In this document: piece after piece, positions 34,438-45,975 of the stretch | Position numbering within the stretch: position 1 is the stretch's first letter | How the letters are laid out: each line of letters begins with the position of its first letter | Source of the DNA: Lactuca virosa | Lineage: Eukaryota > Streptophyta > Magnoliopsida > Asterales > Asteraceae | Reading direction: 5' to 3' | Assembly (NCBI GenBank): GCA_928212115.1 | Contig: CAKMRJ010005634.1 | Coordinates: forward strand, 171,339,021-171,403,020 | DNA: 64,000 nt | Program-made: the position numbers and the translations under genes | Notes under the pieces: model-generated | The model's input: the letters and a program-made list of their open reading frames with translations, nothing else | Databases searched by the model: none | Told to the model about the DNA's origin: nothing

Positions 34438-35811
34438 GGGATAATGTTACTGTAGCACAATAAAATTTTGGGTTTGGTCCGATCTGACCAATTATGTTAT
34501 TTTTTTTTACGCAATAGGTCATCTAATTTTTATTGTACATGTTAATTAAGTCATTATCGTTAGTTTTTAATCATTCATCCGTTAAGCAGTTATTATAAAT
34601 TATACAATAGCCCCTATGATTTAACTTTCTTTCGTAGTTGATCCCTTACCAACTATAGTTTAAATTACACAACCAAAACTGCCACATTTCTGAAATTATG
34701 GGGACCAGAGTGTAACATTGTCATTGTCTTCCCCATTAAATCTGGTTGAAACATACTAGGCAGAAATTACAATTTCGGGTTTATCAGATTCAACCCATAC
34801 CAGACAATTTTTCTTTAAATTGATTAACGATTGACGGTTCATCAGATTCAATTCGATACACATTGCATCATATTTTGTATATAATTGTTATGACTAGACT
34901 ATTTCCATTACAGTAGAAGAAAGAATATGCAAAATCAAATCCATACGGTAATAACTTTGACAGATGGAGCACCAGTTACAATACATAAGCTAGAAATTCT
35001 AAAGTTTAGAAAAAACTTGGAAAGAACACTAGTTGCACACCAGTTTCAAACTAACGGCTCCCTTTAATCATATGAACACACATAAACAAAAGAAAATTTG
35101 GCTTAGTGAAGATTAACAAACCATGGATCTTGATCGTCGTCTTTGGAGAGAACTCTACGGTAAAACAGATCTGAATATCTGACTTAAATCATGAGAAAAT
35201 AAATCACAGATTAAGAAACCTTATCTTTCTCGGAGAGGGAGGTTTCCATCGTAGAATTGGAGTCGGAATTGCATATCGTAGACGAGATCAAGGAGTTGTG
35301 ATGATTAATTCTAGGACATCGTTGATCGTTGAGATGTTTGTTTCCATATAGATTTGAATTTATGATTGTAGAAACGTTACGATGATCGATCTACAATCCT
35401 TCAGGTCTCGAGAAACTATATTTGTCGATAGGAGCATATTTCATAGCTGGAGAGACGAAGTGATGAGGTCGGCGATAAACTATGGGTTTCTTAAAAATTA
35501 TATTAATTAAGCTACTTAGTAATTATTAGGAAATGTTACACTTTGGTCCCCATATTTTCATAAATGTGGTCGTTTTGGTCATCTAATTTAAACCATAGAT
35601 AGTAAGGAACTAAGTACAAAAGAAATTTAAACCATAGGGGCTATTTGTGTAATTTAGAATAACATGTTAACGGATGAATGATTAAAAACTAACGATAATG
35701 ACTTAATTGACATGTACAGTAAAAGTTAGGTGACCTTTTGCACAAAAAAAAACATAACCAGTCAAATCGGACCAAACCCAAAACTTCATTGTGTCACAGT
35801 GATATTATCCC
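34438..35811. mobile_element. Mutator-like (MULE) non-autonomous element with long inverted repeats
   Basis: The left arm (34438-34720) begins GGGATAATGTTACTGTAGCA and the right arm (35532-35811) ends with its complement, ..CAGTGATATTATCCC. The arms match along about 280 bases with scattered changes, sharing GGGTTTGGTCCGAT, GTTAGTTTTTAATCATTCAT and GGGGACCA-AGTGTAACATT. The 9 bp AAAGAATAA is repeated exactly on both sides (34429-34437 and 35812-35820), the target-duplication length of Mutator elements. The roughly 810 bp interior has no transposase. It contains leader-like sequence (34740-35520) that could be a captured gene fragment. Confidence 0.85.
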
Positions 35812-35820
35812 AAAGAATAA

Positions 35821-36258
35821 CATATATTAAGAGAATATGAGGGAAACATTATCATTTTTAGGGTTATTTACATCATGAAAACGTAGCTTGTATCTCATTC
35901 TCTTGGAGAAAACGACCCCATGATATAGTTAGAATATATTACAATAATATGTGATTACTTATGAAATACCTAAAAATACCCCTGGTTAGAGAAGTCCAAA
36001 CCAAAAAGATTGTTTGATGACATGATACTACAGGTTCATATATACCATCAAACAAAGGAATTCAACTTTCCTCTCTTCAAAACTATCCAAATAATTTTCA
36101 CATACAATACTTATCTACAAACAAAATAATAATAATAACACATCAACAATCCTCCACCATTCTTAGCATGTCTTAATGGCAAAGTCATAATTACTAATAA
36201 ATTCTGTTTCCAAAAAATTTACAACTATAAAAAGACAGAAAAATGGTGTATTGTAGAA
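35821..36258. other. 3' flank and probable 3' UTR of the kinase gene
   Basis: No coding sequence was found. AAATAATAATAATAACA-type motifs near 36122 could hold the poly(A) signal on the minus strand. Confidence 0.5.
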
Positions 36259-38016
36259 TCATCGATCATTAATTGTGGTAAAACTCATAGTGGCGAATGA
36301 TGATGTTGAGTGTCCATACAATGAGGAATCCTTATCCTCCTGTTTTCCTGAGTTACTAGATGATGTGTTGTTACCTGATGTGTTGGTAGTTTTATTGGAT
36401 TTAAAGTTTTTTAACTCTGAAATTAACCCTGGATCAGATAAATCTTTTTCATCAAGGTCCATTTCGTCATTTAACATCATCATCACACTAGACATTGATG
36501 GTCTGTTTTTTGGAAGACTTTGGGTGCAAAGTAACCCAATTTTTAAGTACCTACAAGCTTCATCTTTATCAAAATCATCATCATCATCTACCATTGAAGT
36601 GTCAACCAACCTTTCTAGCTCCCCTTCCGTATATAGTTCCCATACCTGAAAAAAAAAATATTAAAATAAATAAATAAATAAATATAACTACATTGCTACA
36701 ATTTAAATAAAAAATTGCATACCCTTTCAAGAAGATATTGTTCTTCAACTGGTAATCGTTTGTTTTGATTGGGTCTTCCAGTAACAATTTCCAAAAGCAA
36801 AATACCAAAACTGTAAATATCTGCTTTCCTTGTCAATTGGCCTCTTATTGCATATTCAGGAGCCAAATAGCCTCTACAATAAGTCATTACCAAAACATTA
36901 GTGGGAATGTTTAATAATATCTGGAAGTTTAATATTCATAGTGGAAATGATATTATGTTTTTAAGATGTAAATAAAGCTTACTGAGTTCCAGCAATACGT
37001 GTGCTAACATGAGTCAAATGAGATGGGAAAAGCTTTGCAAGACCAAAATCTGAAATCTTTGGTGTAAAATCTTCATCGAGTAAAATATTGCTTGCTTTAA
37101 TATCTCTATGAATAACATGAGGTTGCACTTCTTCATGAAGATAAGTAAGCCCCTTTGCAACACCTATACAAATCTTCCTTCGAATTTCCCAAGTGAACTT
37201 AATGCTACAATGATTCCCCCCTATTACAAAAACCAAAATTATTTTTAAAAAAATCGTAGAAGAATTAGTACAAAAAAGATGAAAAAAAGTGAGTCGATTT
37301 TCAATTACCAAGTAGGGTTTGATCTAGACTACTGTTTTTGAGATACCCATAAACCAAGATTCTATGATCTTTCTCCACACAATAACCATGCAACTTTACC
37401 AAATTTTCATGTTGTATATCTGAAATAATAGTTATTTCAGTCAAGAATTCACGCAAACCCTGTCTTGATTCAGCAGAGAGGAGCTTTATAGCAACTATTT
37501 TTCCATCTTTTAGTAATCCCTAGAGATTAACAAATGTGTATTTAAGATATTAGTAAGTAGTTTAGTGATAATCTAAACACATGAAGGAAAATGATTAGAA
37601 ATTTTTGAAATTTACCTTGTAAACAGAACCAAAACCCCCTTGCCCTATCTTATTTTCGGGTTTAAAATCTCCTGTAGCAATTTGCAAATCTTTGTATGTA
37701 TACAATCTCATATTTTCAACATCCAAAAGTTCTGCATTCAAATAAGTATATGTAATGTAAAGTGTAAAGTCACAACAATTCTTATGAAACCAAAACCAAT
37801 GTTTTTGTCAATGATCTTTTAGAGGTAGTCTTACCTACACTAAGATCAATGTTGCTTCCTCCATTGTTTGCTGAAAAATTTCAAGAAAATGATTAGCATT
37901 GAACAAGCATGTGTAAGTGTAAAAAAGGAGTTATAAAACTCTGAAGTTAAGATTTTACCATGAACACCCTTTTTTGGGGTAGCTGCCTTCCAAAAACAAC
38001 AACTGAATTTATCCAT
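36259..38016 (-). CDS. receptor-like cytoplasmic kinase, cold-responsive protein kinase 1 (CRPK1)-like
   Basis: Seven exons on the minus strand: 38016-37959, 37870-37835, 37731-37616, 37519-37309, 37220-36983, 36873-36723 and 36645-36259. All junctions are GT-AG and the frame is kept (399 codons, 398 residues; the Arabidopsis At1g16670 product is about 390). The N-terminus MDKFSCCFWK is short with two cysteines and no membrane span. Glycine loop GQGGFGSV is at about 61-68, catalytic Lys82 in VAIK, HRD 178-180 and DFG 198-200. The activation segment is THVSTRIAGTQGYLAPEYA, followed by DIYSFGILLLEIVTGR. The tail is acidic (DDDDDFDKDEAC), then Ser/Thr/Asn-rich. All catalytic residues are present, so an active Ser/Thr kinase is expected. 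CRPK1 in Arabidopsis phosphorylates 14-3-3 proteins in cold signalling; that role here is inference, since paralogues exist. Confidence 0.92.
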
Positions 38017-38739
38017 AACAAGGAGTTCTCTATGTTGACTAGTAGATTATGTCAAACGCCTGTGATGCCAAAACGAACCTGTAAGCATAAAACCATGTAA
38101 TGTGTCACTGAAGATGAAAATAGAAATCATAACCAGAAGATTTATAGATCATCTTATAACATCATGCGACGAAAATTCAAATTCAGGGCAACAACAACAT
38201 AAACGAAATGAAATTCATCTCAAAATTAGGGCAATTACATCAAGTTCAGGATCCTGGATGGATTTAAAACCAGAAGCGCGATATATCACTTTTCGATAAG
38301 CTCCGTACAGTTCAAAACCGGATTGCGCTCAAAGTCTTCGAAATTCTCTAGACAATAAGTTCTGTAAATGAATCACAAGATATAGTTCATCCGTTCTAGG
38401 GTACATACATACACATGAGAGAAGTAGAAGTATGAAATCGATGGAGTTAATTTTGTTATGAAATTGAATACAGAAAAAGGAAAGGAATATAAAATCAATT
38501 AAAGAAAAATATGAACAACAGAGCTGACCAAAGAAATGTTATCAAGTTCATCGGCGTGTGAAGAAGAGAAATGTCAATAAAGGAGATGGAAGAATGATAG
38601 AAGACTTTGAACACGAAAGCTTGGTTTGACTTTTTGCGAACAGGTAGACCAGTAGCTCGCCGGGTGTGCATTGAAGAACAGGCCCCACGCTCCTCAGGGT
38701 TACGGTAGACGACTAGTACGACCACAATAATGCTTCGAT
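38017..38739 (-). promoter_or_regulatory. 5' leader and promoter region of the kinase gene
   Basis: On the minus strand a T-rich tract and TTACAG/GTTCG (near 38078) suggest a leader intron ending shortly before the ATG. Further upstream no protein-coding frame is convincing. Confidence 0.4.
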
Positions 38740-39063
38740 CAATGATTTCTCCTTTCCTTTTTATTTTATTTGGGTTTTAGGCTATTTATTTATTATTAAT
38801 TTTTTTTTCTAATCCTCAACATTCGATAATATATATATATAATAAAATGAAATTCAAACGATTCCCATTATGATTTTTCCTTTCGTTTTTTTATTTTTTA
38901 TTTGGGCTTTTGGGTTTATTATTATTATTATTTTTTTCTAATTCTCAAACATTCGATCCTATAATCAAATGAAATTCAAACGATTCCCATCATGATTTCT
39001 CGTTTCCATTTTATTTTATTTGGGCTATTGGGTTATTATTTATTAATTTTTTTTTCTAATTCT
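38740..39063. repeat. three tandem copies of a roughly 110-125 bp AT-rich unit
   Basis: The block TTTATTTTATTTGGG, TTATTATT, TTTTTTTCTAAT and CTCAACATTCGAT, then AAATGAAATTCAAACGATTC and CCAT.ATGATTT, occurs almost three times in a row. Copies differ by small indels in T runs. Nothing is coded. Confidence 0.75.
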
Positions 39064-39156
39064 CACGTGTCAACTAGGAATATCTTATGAGCGGCCATAT
39101 AAATCCTTGTCGCCAATTTCACCTTATCACCAAATGGGGAATATATTATAAACTCT

Positions 39157-39663
39157 ATGAGGCGATTAATTGACTCTAAATTGATCTATTACAATGGACA
39201 AGTAACTTGTTGGGAAAATGTGATCCCTTTGAAATTGTGCTTCGTTTGGAGGGCCTTGATGGGTAGAATTCATGTGGCTTTAAGGGGTATTAACCCCACA
39301 AATTCAGAGTGTCCGATGTGCAATAAGGAGTTAGAATCAATTGATCATCTCCTAGTTCGTTGTGAGTATGCTCAGGTGGTTCTTGAATGAATTTTCAAGT
39401 GGTGCGGTTTTCAATCTAGGAGTTTCACTTGTGTGTTGGAATTCACTGATCACGTGGCCTCATTTGCTAGTTGTCCGAGGAAAATATTGATAACAGACAC
39501 GGTGTTCTATTGTCTTCTTTGGAACATTTGGAAGGCTAGAAATGATAAAGTTTTCAAAAATATCTGGACTCCTCCAACAAATTGCGCTGATAATATTATC
39601 TCCCAATCATATATTTGGTGCAAACACAGGAGCAATTTCGGAAGTTGTTGCTGGGTGGAATGA
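39157..39663 (+). pseudogene. 3' end of a LINE reverse-transcriptase ORF (zf-RVT region)
   Basis: The frame reads WENVIPLKLCFVWRALMGR, then CPMCNKELESIDHLLVRCEYA, the zinc-binding region found after reverse transcriptase in plant L1-type LINEs. It continues after an in-frame TGA (39388-39390, a Trp in relatives) with VFYCLLWNIWKARNDKVFKN to the stop at 39661-39663. Only the C-terminal part is present, the usual result of 5' truncation when a LINE inserts. A short 3' UTR follows, and then a (TA)n tract where a poly(A) tail would be expected. Confidence 0.85.
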
Positions 39664-39776
39664 AGCTGTTCACCTTTCTCGCATTCTAATTCTACCTTTA
39701 CATAATGTTTTATTTTCTTTCCTGTTTTGTTCTCATGTTTGCGTCTTAGTTGTTGGCTAAGCTTATACTTTTTCCT

Positions 39777-39781
<5 letters not shown>

Positions 39782-39830
<49 letters not shown>
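39782..39830. repeat. (TA)n microsatellite at the end of the LINE fragment
   Basis: About 24 uninterrupted units start directly after the LINE 3' UTR. Confidence 0.95.
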
Positions 39831-39832
<2 letters not shown>

Positions 39833-40074
39833 TTTATTTGTCGTTAAAAAAAACGAAAAATCAAAGAACATTAGGCTGTGGTGTATTATTTACTAGAGGT
39901 GTTTGTGGTACTGTTTGGTACAGTTTCGAGTTGAAACTACAAGGTGCAAACTGCACCGCAAATGCGGTTTACTATTTTTAAAAACTAGTTTATAAGAACA
40001 TTTCAAATGAAGATTTTTTGTAGCTTATTATTTTTTTATTGATCTATAAAATCATTTGAACACGTAGTTTATAT
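39831..40074. other. short intergenic stretch before the CACTA element
   Basis: No feature is seen apart from a small imperfect inverted sequence near 39915-39965 (GGTGCAAACTGCACC). Confidence 0.5.
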
Positions 40075-40347
40075 CACTACAAATAATATTACATTTAGTG
40101 GCATAATCTTTTAGTGTCATTTTTTTGTGTCACTATAATGTTTTTTTAGTGACACTTATTTGATGTGCCACTTTATCACTTCAATTTTAGTTTTGCCGCT
40201 TTGATTCCCCAAAATTAAAAGTTTCCCCGCCCCAAATTCGTTTCATTTTCCCTCTTAATATCCAAATTTTATGACCTAATCCCCCTCCCAAAATCGACAC
40301 CATCATCTCAGTCTCCACCCAAGCCCATATCCACCTAAGTTGTAGCT

Positions 40348-40628
40348 TCACGCTTCACAAAAATGTAATAGCACACAATATATATCAAACTACTCTTTGA
40401 TTAATTTGGAAATATAACTCAAAAACCAAATTAGTTTACAGTGTATTTTTGTTTCTCTGTGTTGGTGTGTATTACCCTCTTGATAATGCACTGTATTTAT
40501 AAGATGGACTAAATCATTTCCAATCCTATAATAATAAACATGAGACCCAACCAATTTGTTGGTGTCCCCTACTTTATTTGTGGGTGGAAGACATGAGTGG
40601 AATGAAATGAGGAATTAAGATTCCAACA
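40348..40628 (-). repeat. 3' LTR of copia I
   Basis: It is a 281 bp partner of 44951-45231, with TATTTATAAGA (about 40493) as a possible TATA region on the opposite strand of the transcript. All eight differences from the other LTR are single-base. Confidence 0.95.
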
Positions 40629-40643
40629 ATCACCCCCGAATCT

Positions 40644-43600
40644 CTAAGTCCTTCTAGAGATGTCTTCAATCCCGATCAAGTCTCGCATTATCTTGAACTT
40701 GGTTCGAGCCAACGGTTTTGTGAGAATGTTTGCCTTTTGTTCTTCACCTGGAATGTACTTCACCTCCACTTGTTCCTTTTCAACGCAATTACGAATGAAG
40801 TGAAACCTAGTGTGAATGTGTTTACTTCTTCCGTGAAAAACGGGATTCTTTGTTAGTTCGATAGCCGACTTGTTATCAACTCTAAGAACCACCTTCTCTT
40901 ACGTTTTGTTCAAGATTTCTCCCAGCAAATCTTGAAGCCATATTGCTTGACATGCAGCCGCAGTGGCTACCATGAACTCTGCCTCGCAAGATGATAAAGC
41001 AACAATATCTTGCTTTTGCGAACACCATGTTATTGGAGACAACCCATAGTAGAAAATATGACCAGTTGTGCTTCTTCCATCATCTGGATCAACATTATGA
41101 CTACTATCACTGTAACCAATTATTCGATTTTGTCCCATCCTCTCGTACTTGATTCTGTATCCCGTTGTTCCTCGTAAATACCTTAGGATGTGTTTGATTG
41201 CAACACCATGTGGTTCTCTTGGATCTTGCATGTATCGACTAACAACTCCAATCGCATATGCCATATCGGGTCTTGTCTGCAAGAGATATCTAAGGCATCC
41301 TACCAACTTTTGGTATTGTGTCGGGTCGATTTCGGGTTCATCTTCGGCCTTCGACATTTTGGTTCCTGGATCCATGGGAATGTGGGTAGGATTGCAATCA
41401 TGTAAATCGGCTTCCTTCAGAATGCGTTGTGCATACGCTTCTTGGTTTATTGTAATCCCCGATTCATCCTGTTTGACTTCAATGCCCAGGTAGTAAGTTA
41501 ATCTTCCAAGATCAGACATCTCGAAGTTCTTGGACATTTCAAATTTGAACCTTTTGATCATGCTCAAATTTGTACCTGTGACAAACAAATCATCAACATA
41601 GATTGCTAAAATTAGCAAGTTGGATCCTTCTTTCTTCCGGTACACCGATGGTTCTTTCATGCACTTGTGAAATTTCATTCCTTTCAAAATCCCATCAAGT
41701 TTCGTATTCCATGCTCTCGGTGCTTGTCTAAGACCATATAGTGCTTTTGAAAGATGGTTACCTTGTGCTCGTCGCCTTTCCTTATGTAGCCTTCCGGTTG
41801 ATACACATAGACGGTTTCTCTCAACTCTCCATGTAAGAAAGCCGTCTTGACATCCAAGTGGTGAAGCTCCCATCCATTGGTAGCGGCTAAGGCAATGAGA
41901 AACCGTATGGTTTCGATGCGAGCTACCGGAGCAAATACTTCTTGAAAGTCAATACCAGGTTGTTGTACGTACCCTTTAGCAACCAATCTTGCCTTGTGTT
42001 TGTTTATGGTGCCATCTGCATTTTTCTTCAGCTTGAACACCCATTTGAGTCCAATGGGCTTCACCCCCATAGGCTTGTTTACGAGAGACCAAGTATTGTT
42101 CTTGTTGATCGAATTGATCTCTGTATTCATGGCTTTGACCCATTGTGGTTCTTTCTTTGCCTCTTCAACCGATACCGGCTCGTCATTGGTTGCTAGGAGA
42201 AGTTCTTCAATATCATCAACATAAAGTACATAATCTCGTAATCGAATTGGAAGCACCTTTGGTCTTGTGGGCCTTTGGTTTTGAACATTGTTTACGTTGT
42301 TGTTGACCAGACTTGGGTGCTCATTTTCTTGTACCTCCACTCCGTCTTCAATCTCGTGATCCGATTCGTTTGGTTCAATTGGTTCGTTGTTTACATCGTT
42401 TCCTTGGTTGTTGTTCGCCTTATCTCCCGGTAAATCCCATGGTACTATGAATGATCCTGGTTCTTCATTGTCGGGTGTAGCTTCGTTAACCCAATTCCAC
42501 CCTTTGGTTTCATTAAAAATAACGTATCGAATTACGATTATTTTTTGTGTAACCGGGTTAAAAAGACGATAAGCTTTCGTACCCGGTTCGGAACCAAGAT
42601 GCACCAGTGGTCTTGATCTATCATCCAACTTCTTCACGTTTACCGGTTCAACTTTTGCATACGCTAGACACCCAAAGATGCGTACGTTCTCCAAATTAGG
42701 TTTTCTTTTATACAACTTCTCGTACGGAGTTGTATTACCAAGTACTCTTGTGTAAACACGATTGATCAGGTTTGTGGAGTGTTTTACCGCTTCTCCCCAT
42801 AGATAGTTTGGAACATGCATCGCCTTCATGATACTTCGTGTCATGTCCATAAGTGTTCTGTTTCTTCGTTCCACAATACCGTTTTGTTGTGGTGAATATG
42901 GGGCGGTAAGATGACGTTTGATTCCATTTAGATCACAAAATGAATTGAACTGGAGTGAGGTAAACTCACCCCCTCGATCACTTCGAAACACCTTCAAAGA
43001 CTTTCTAAGCTCATTCTCCGCCAAAGCTTTGAACTTTTTGAAGTGTGAAAACGCCTCACTTTTCTCTTTTAAGAGAAAAATCCACATATACCGTGAAAAA
43101 TCGTCAATTAGTGTGAAAATGTACCGATTTTGACCCTTCGTTGATGGTGTTATCGGACCGCATAAATCACCGTGAACTAGCTCCAATGGCCGTGTTGCTT
43201 TGTACGTCGTCATTAATGGAAATGACTTTCTTGTTTGCTTGCCCACCAAACAAGACTCACATAATTGATTTTCATTGTCAAAATGTGGTAACCCTTTAAC
43301 TAGACCATTCTTGGACATCTTCTTCATAGACTCGAAATTGATGTGCCCAAGTCTTGCATACCAGCGCCACGTGTCTTCACTTAGTCTTGAATGAAGGCAA
43401 ATAGGTACTCCAATGGGCAACTGTATTTTATAAAGGCGGTTTGGAGTTCTTTGTACCTTCATTAATAAGCAGTTGTCGGCATCATGCATTGTCAAATAGT
43501 TGTCTTTCATCCGAATATCGCACCCGGCTTCGGTTGCTTGTCCGAGACTGAAAATATTATTTTTCAAATCTGGAATAAAATAAATCTCCGTTATCAATCG

Positions 43601-44876
43601 TTGTTGCCCCGATTTTCCTTGGAAAACAATTGAGCCTTTCCCTTTTATTTCGACACACGAATTATCACCGAATTTGACCTTTCTGGTTATTCCTTCGTCG
43701 AGTTCGGAGAAAAATGAACGATTTCCCATCATGTGATTACTCGCCCCGTTGTCCAAATACCACACATCGTTGTCTTGTGAGTTGTATTTGGATGGCATCA
43801 CCTTTTCTTCATTTAGAAACACTTTTTCATGAAAAAATACAGTTTCATCAGCGTCGTCTTGCTCGGTGAAATTGCTTTCTTGGAATTTTTGAATTCGTTC
43901 CGGACATTTGGATGCGTAATGGCCCGACTTATCACATCTGTAGCATATAATCTTCGACAGATCTTTTTTCGGGTTTCGGTTTGAGTCCGAATTGGAATTG
44001 GGCCGGTTATTGGGCTGTTTGGGCTTATTATTGGGTTGGGTCGATTTTGACCCGGATCCAACGGTTGACCCGGATCCGCTACCCGACCCGCTTGAGCCGT
44101 TTCGATTAAAGCTTCCCGACTCGGTGCCATTAGAACCCTTCCCCCGTTTTCCCCAATTCGTCTTCCCCGACGATCCAGAACCTCCTCCGCCATCGTTTCT
44201 CCATCCGCCACCACCACTCGTTCTAGCCATCAACACCTTTTGTTGCCCGTCTCCGTCCTCATCTGCTTTGATTCTTTCTTCATATGCTTTCAGACGTCCT
44301 ACGACGTCGTCGAAGGACACCGTCTTCAAATCGAGCACTTGCTCGAGGGAGGCGACGATCTGAATGAACCGGTGAGGTACCACCGTCAAGAGTTTCTTCA
44401 CGAGTTTCGTTTCTCCGATGGGTTCTCCCAGTAACGCTGTCTTCGAGGCGATTCCAGCGAGCTTTCCGGCGAAAGCGTCTATCGTCTCTGTCTCCTGCAT
44501 CTTCAGTCGGTCTAGATCGGCGGTGAGTGTTTGAAGTCGGGCCTCTTTTTACTCTGTCGGCTCCAACATGTCGAGCCCTAATCGACTCCCAGAGGACCAT
44601 CGCTTTATCAACGTCCCCTATCTGCATTATCAAGCTCTCAGGGATTGCTTGATACAACAATCCCATGGCAAGGTAATTCTTTTCTTCATTTTCTTCTCCT
44701 GGATCAACTACTGACCAGCTTTTATGAATTCGTAGGACAACTTTCATACGGAGGGACCAGACCATGTAATTGGTCTGGTTTAGCATTGGGCAAGCCACTG
44801 ATGTGGTTCCAATTTCTTTGATTCTGACCGGAGGTGTAGCAGCACCGGTACCTCCAACATCTTCAACGTCTGACAT
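40644..44876 (-). pseudogene. gag-pol relic of copia I
   Basis: It starts MSDVEDVGG at 44876. Gag carries LNQTNYMVWSLRMKVVLR. Near 44545 one extra A shifts the frame, which continues from about 44500: zinc knuckle CYRCDKSGHYASKC, protease-like WYLDNGASNHM, integrase (HLTAPYSPQQNGIVERRNRT), reverse transcriptase (GLKWVFKLKKNADG, FQEVFAPVARIETIR, LHHLDVKTAFLHGEL). A second frameshift lies near 41750. The frame then continues with YGLRQAPRAW, the catalytic AIYVDDLFVTG, and RNase H (VALSSCEAEF). A TAA at 40901-40899 precedes the last part (VLRVDNKSAIELTKN) and the stop at 40644. Two frameshifts and one stop kill it, yet over 930 codons in the middle are intact. Confidence 0.93.
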
Positions 44877-44938
44877 CTTCTTTTACTGGTGTCCTTCTTG
44901 ATCACCAGGTATTGAATTCAAGGCCCCTGTTCTTGAGC

Positions 44939-44950
44939 TCTGATACCAAT
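44939..44950 (-). other. primer binding site of copia I
   Basis: TGGTATCAGAGC in element orientation overlaps the end of the spacer after the 5' LTR. It is complementary to initiator tRNA-Met. Confidence 0.9.
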
Positions 44951-45231
44951 TCACGCTTCACAGAAATGTAATAGCACACAATATATATCAAACTACTCTT
45001 TGATTAATTTGGAAATATAACTCAAAAACCAAATTAGTTTACAGTGTGTTTTTGTTTCTCTGTGTTGGTGTGTATTACCCTCTTGATAATGCACTGTATT
45101 TATAAGATGGACTAAATCATTTCCAATCCTATAATAATAAACATGAGACCCAACCAACTTGTTGGTGTCCCTTACTTTATTTGTGGGTGGAAGACATTAG
45201 TGGAGTGAAACGAGGAATTAGGATTCCAACA
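44951..45231 (-). repeat. 5' LTR of copia I
   Basis: It is 281 bp, bounded by TCACGCTTCAC and GATTCCAACA on the plus strand and followed by the target duplication TAGCT. Confidence 0.95.
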
Positions 45232-45359
45232 TAGCTCATTTCTTCCATTGCCATTGTATGTGAATACATTCTTCTCATTTCTCTCACACGCGCCTTACAC
45301 TATCCTTGACTCTCTTTACGTCTCTTATTGTCTAGATCTTCCTTTTCACCAAATTTTGT

Positions 45360-45712
45360 AACTGGGGTTTGAAAATTATCATATTTGGGATTTGGATTGG
45401 ATTTTGAAGATTGTTGTAAGGTAAAATTCTCTCCATAGTTTCTGTTTTTACTGTGTATTGATTTTCTATTGGGTTGTGGTGTTTGAAGATCAATCGATTT
45501 TGGAAATAGGTTTCAAATTCAAGTCCATATTTCTTTCTCTAATGGGTTGTGGGGTTTGAAGATTAGCTTTCAGTTTTTTTATGAACGTTTGTTCTCTTTT
45601 TCTCTTCGGTATGTCTTGATTCTACCTTTGGCTTCACGTTTTGAAGATTAATCGTAGTGGAATTAGGGTTCAGATTTTGCCAAAAGCTCTTTCTCGCCAT
45701 CTGTTCTCCGAT

Positions 45713-45773
<61 letters not shown>

Positions 45774-45975
45774 TAATTTCACATCTGTTTTTATCTAGTA
45801 CGGTTCTCTCTTTGTTAACCGTCCTTTGAAGATTAGGAAGTATAGGAATGGGGTCGGGATGTAACTTCTAACTCCAATTTTTTTCTTTCTATTATTATTC
45901 CAATAATTGCTTTAATTTGGTATAATTGTTACTCCGTTTTTTGGGTTTTGAAGAGGAATCAATTTGGGTTTTATA
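45360..45975. repeat. degenerate tandem repeat inside the CACTA element
   Basis: GGGTTTTGAAGATTAATCG-like segments recur at about 45366, 45480, 45552, 45632, 45822 and 45945, with TTTCAGATTT-like sequence between them. Unit length is roughly 80-120 and variable. No function is visible. Confidence 0.45.
45715..45770. repeat. (AT)n microsatellite
   Basis: About 28 units inside the CACTA element. Confidence 0.95.

Larger units (their letters stand above)
40348..45231 (-). mobile_element. complete Ty1/copia retrotransposon I nested in the CACTA element
   Basis: Two 281 bp LTRs (40348-40628 and 44951-45231) flank gag-pol on the minus strand. TAGCT is duplicated at 40343-40347 and 45232-45236. 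In element orientation the LTRs start TGTTGGAATC and end GAAGCGTGA, so the tip is TG..GA and not TG..CA. I count 8 differences in 281 bases, 7 of them transitions, about 2.8% divergence. The PBS is TGGTATCAGAGC (44950-44939) and the purine tract GGGGGTGAT abuts the 3' LTR. The insertion is younger than the CACTA element that holds it. Confidence 0.95.

Noticed and set aside
38495..38725. Minus-strand 76-codon ORF upstream of the kinase
   Set aside because: It ends in a hydrophobic/Phe-rich low-complexity stretch, has no recognisable domain and lies in the promoter region of the kinase gene.
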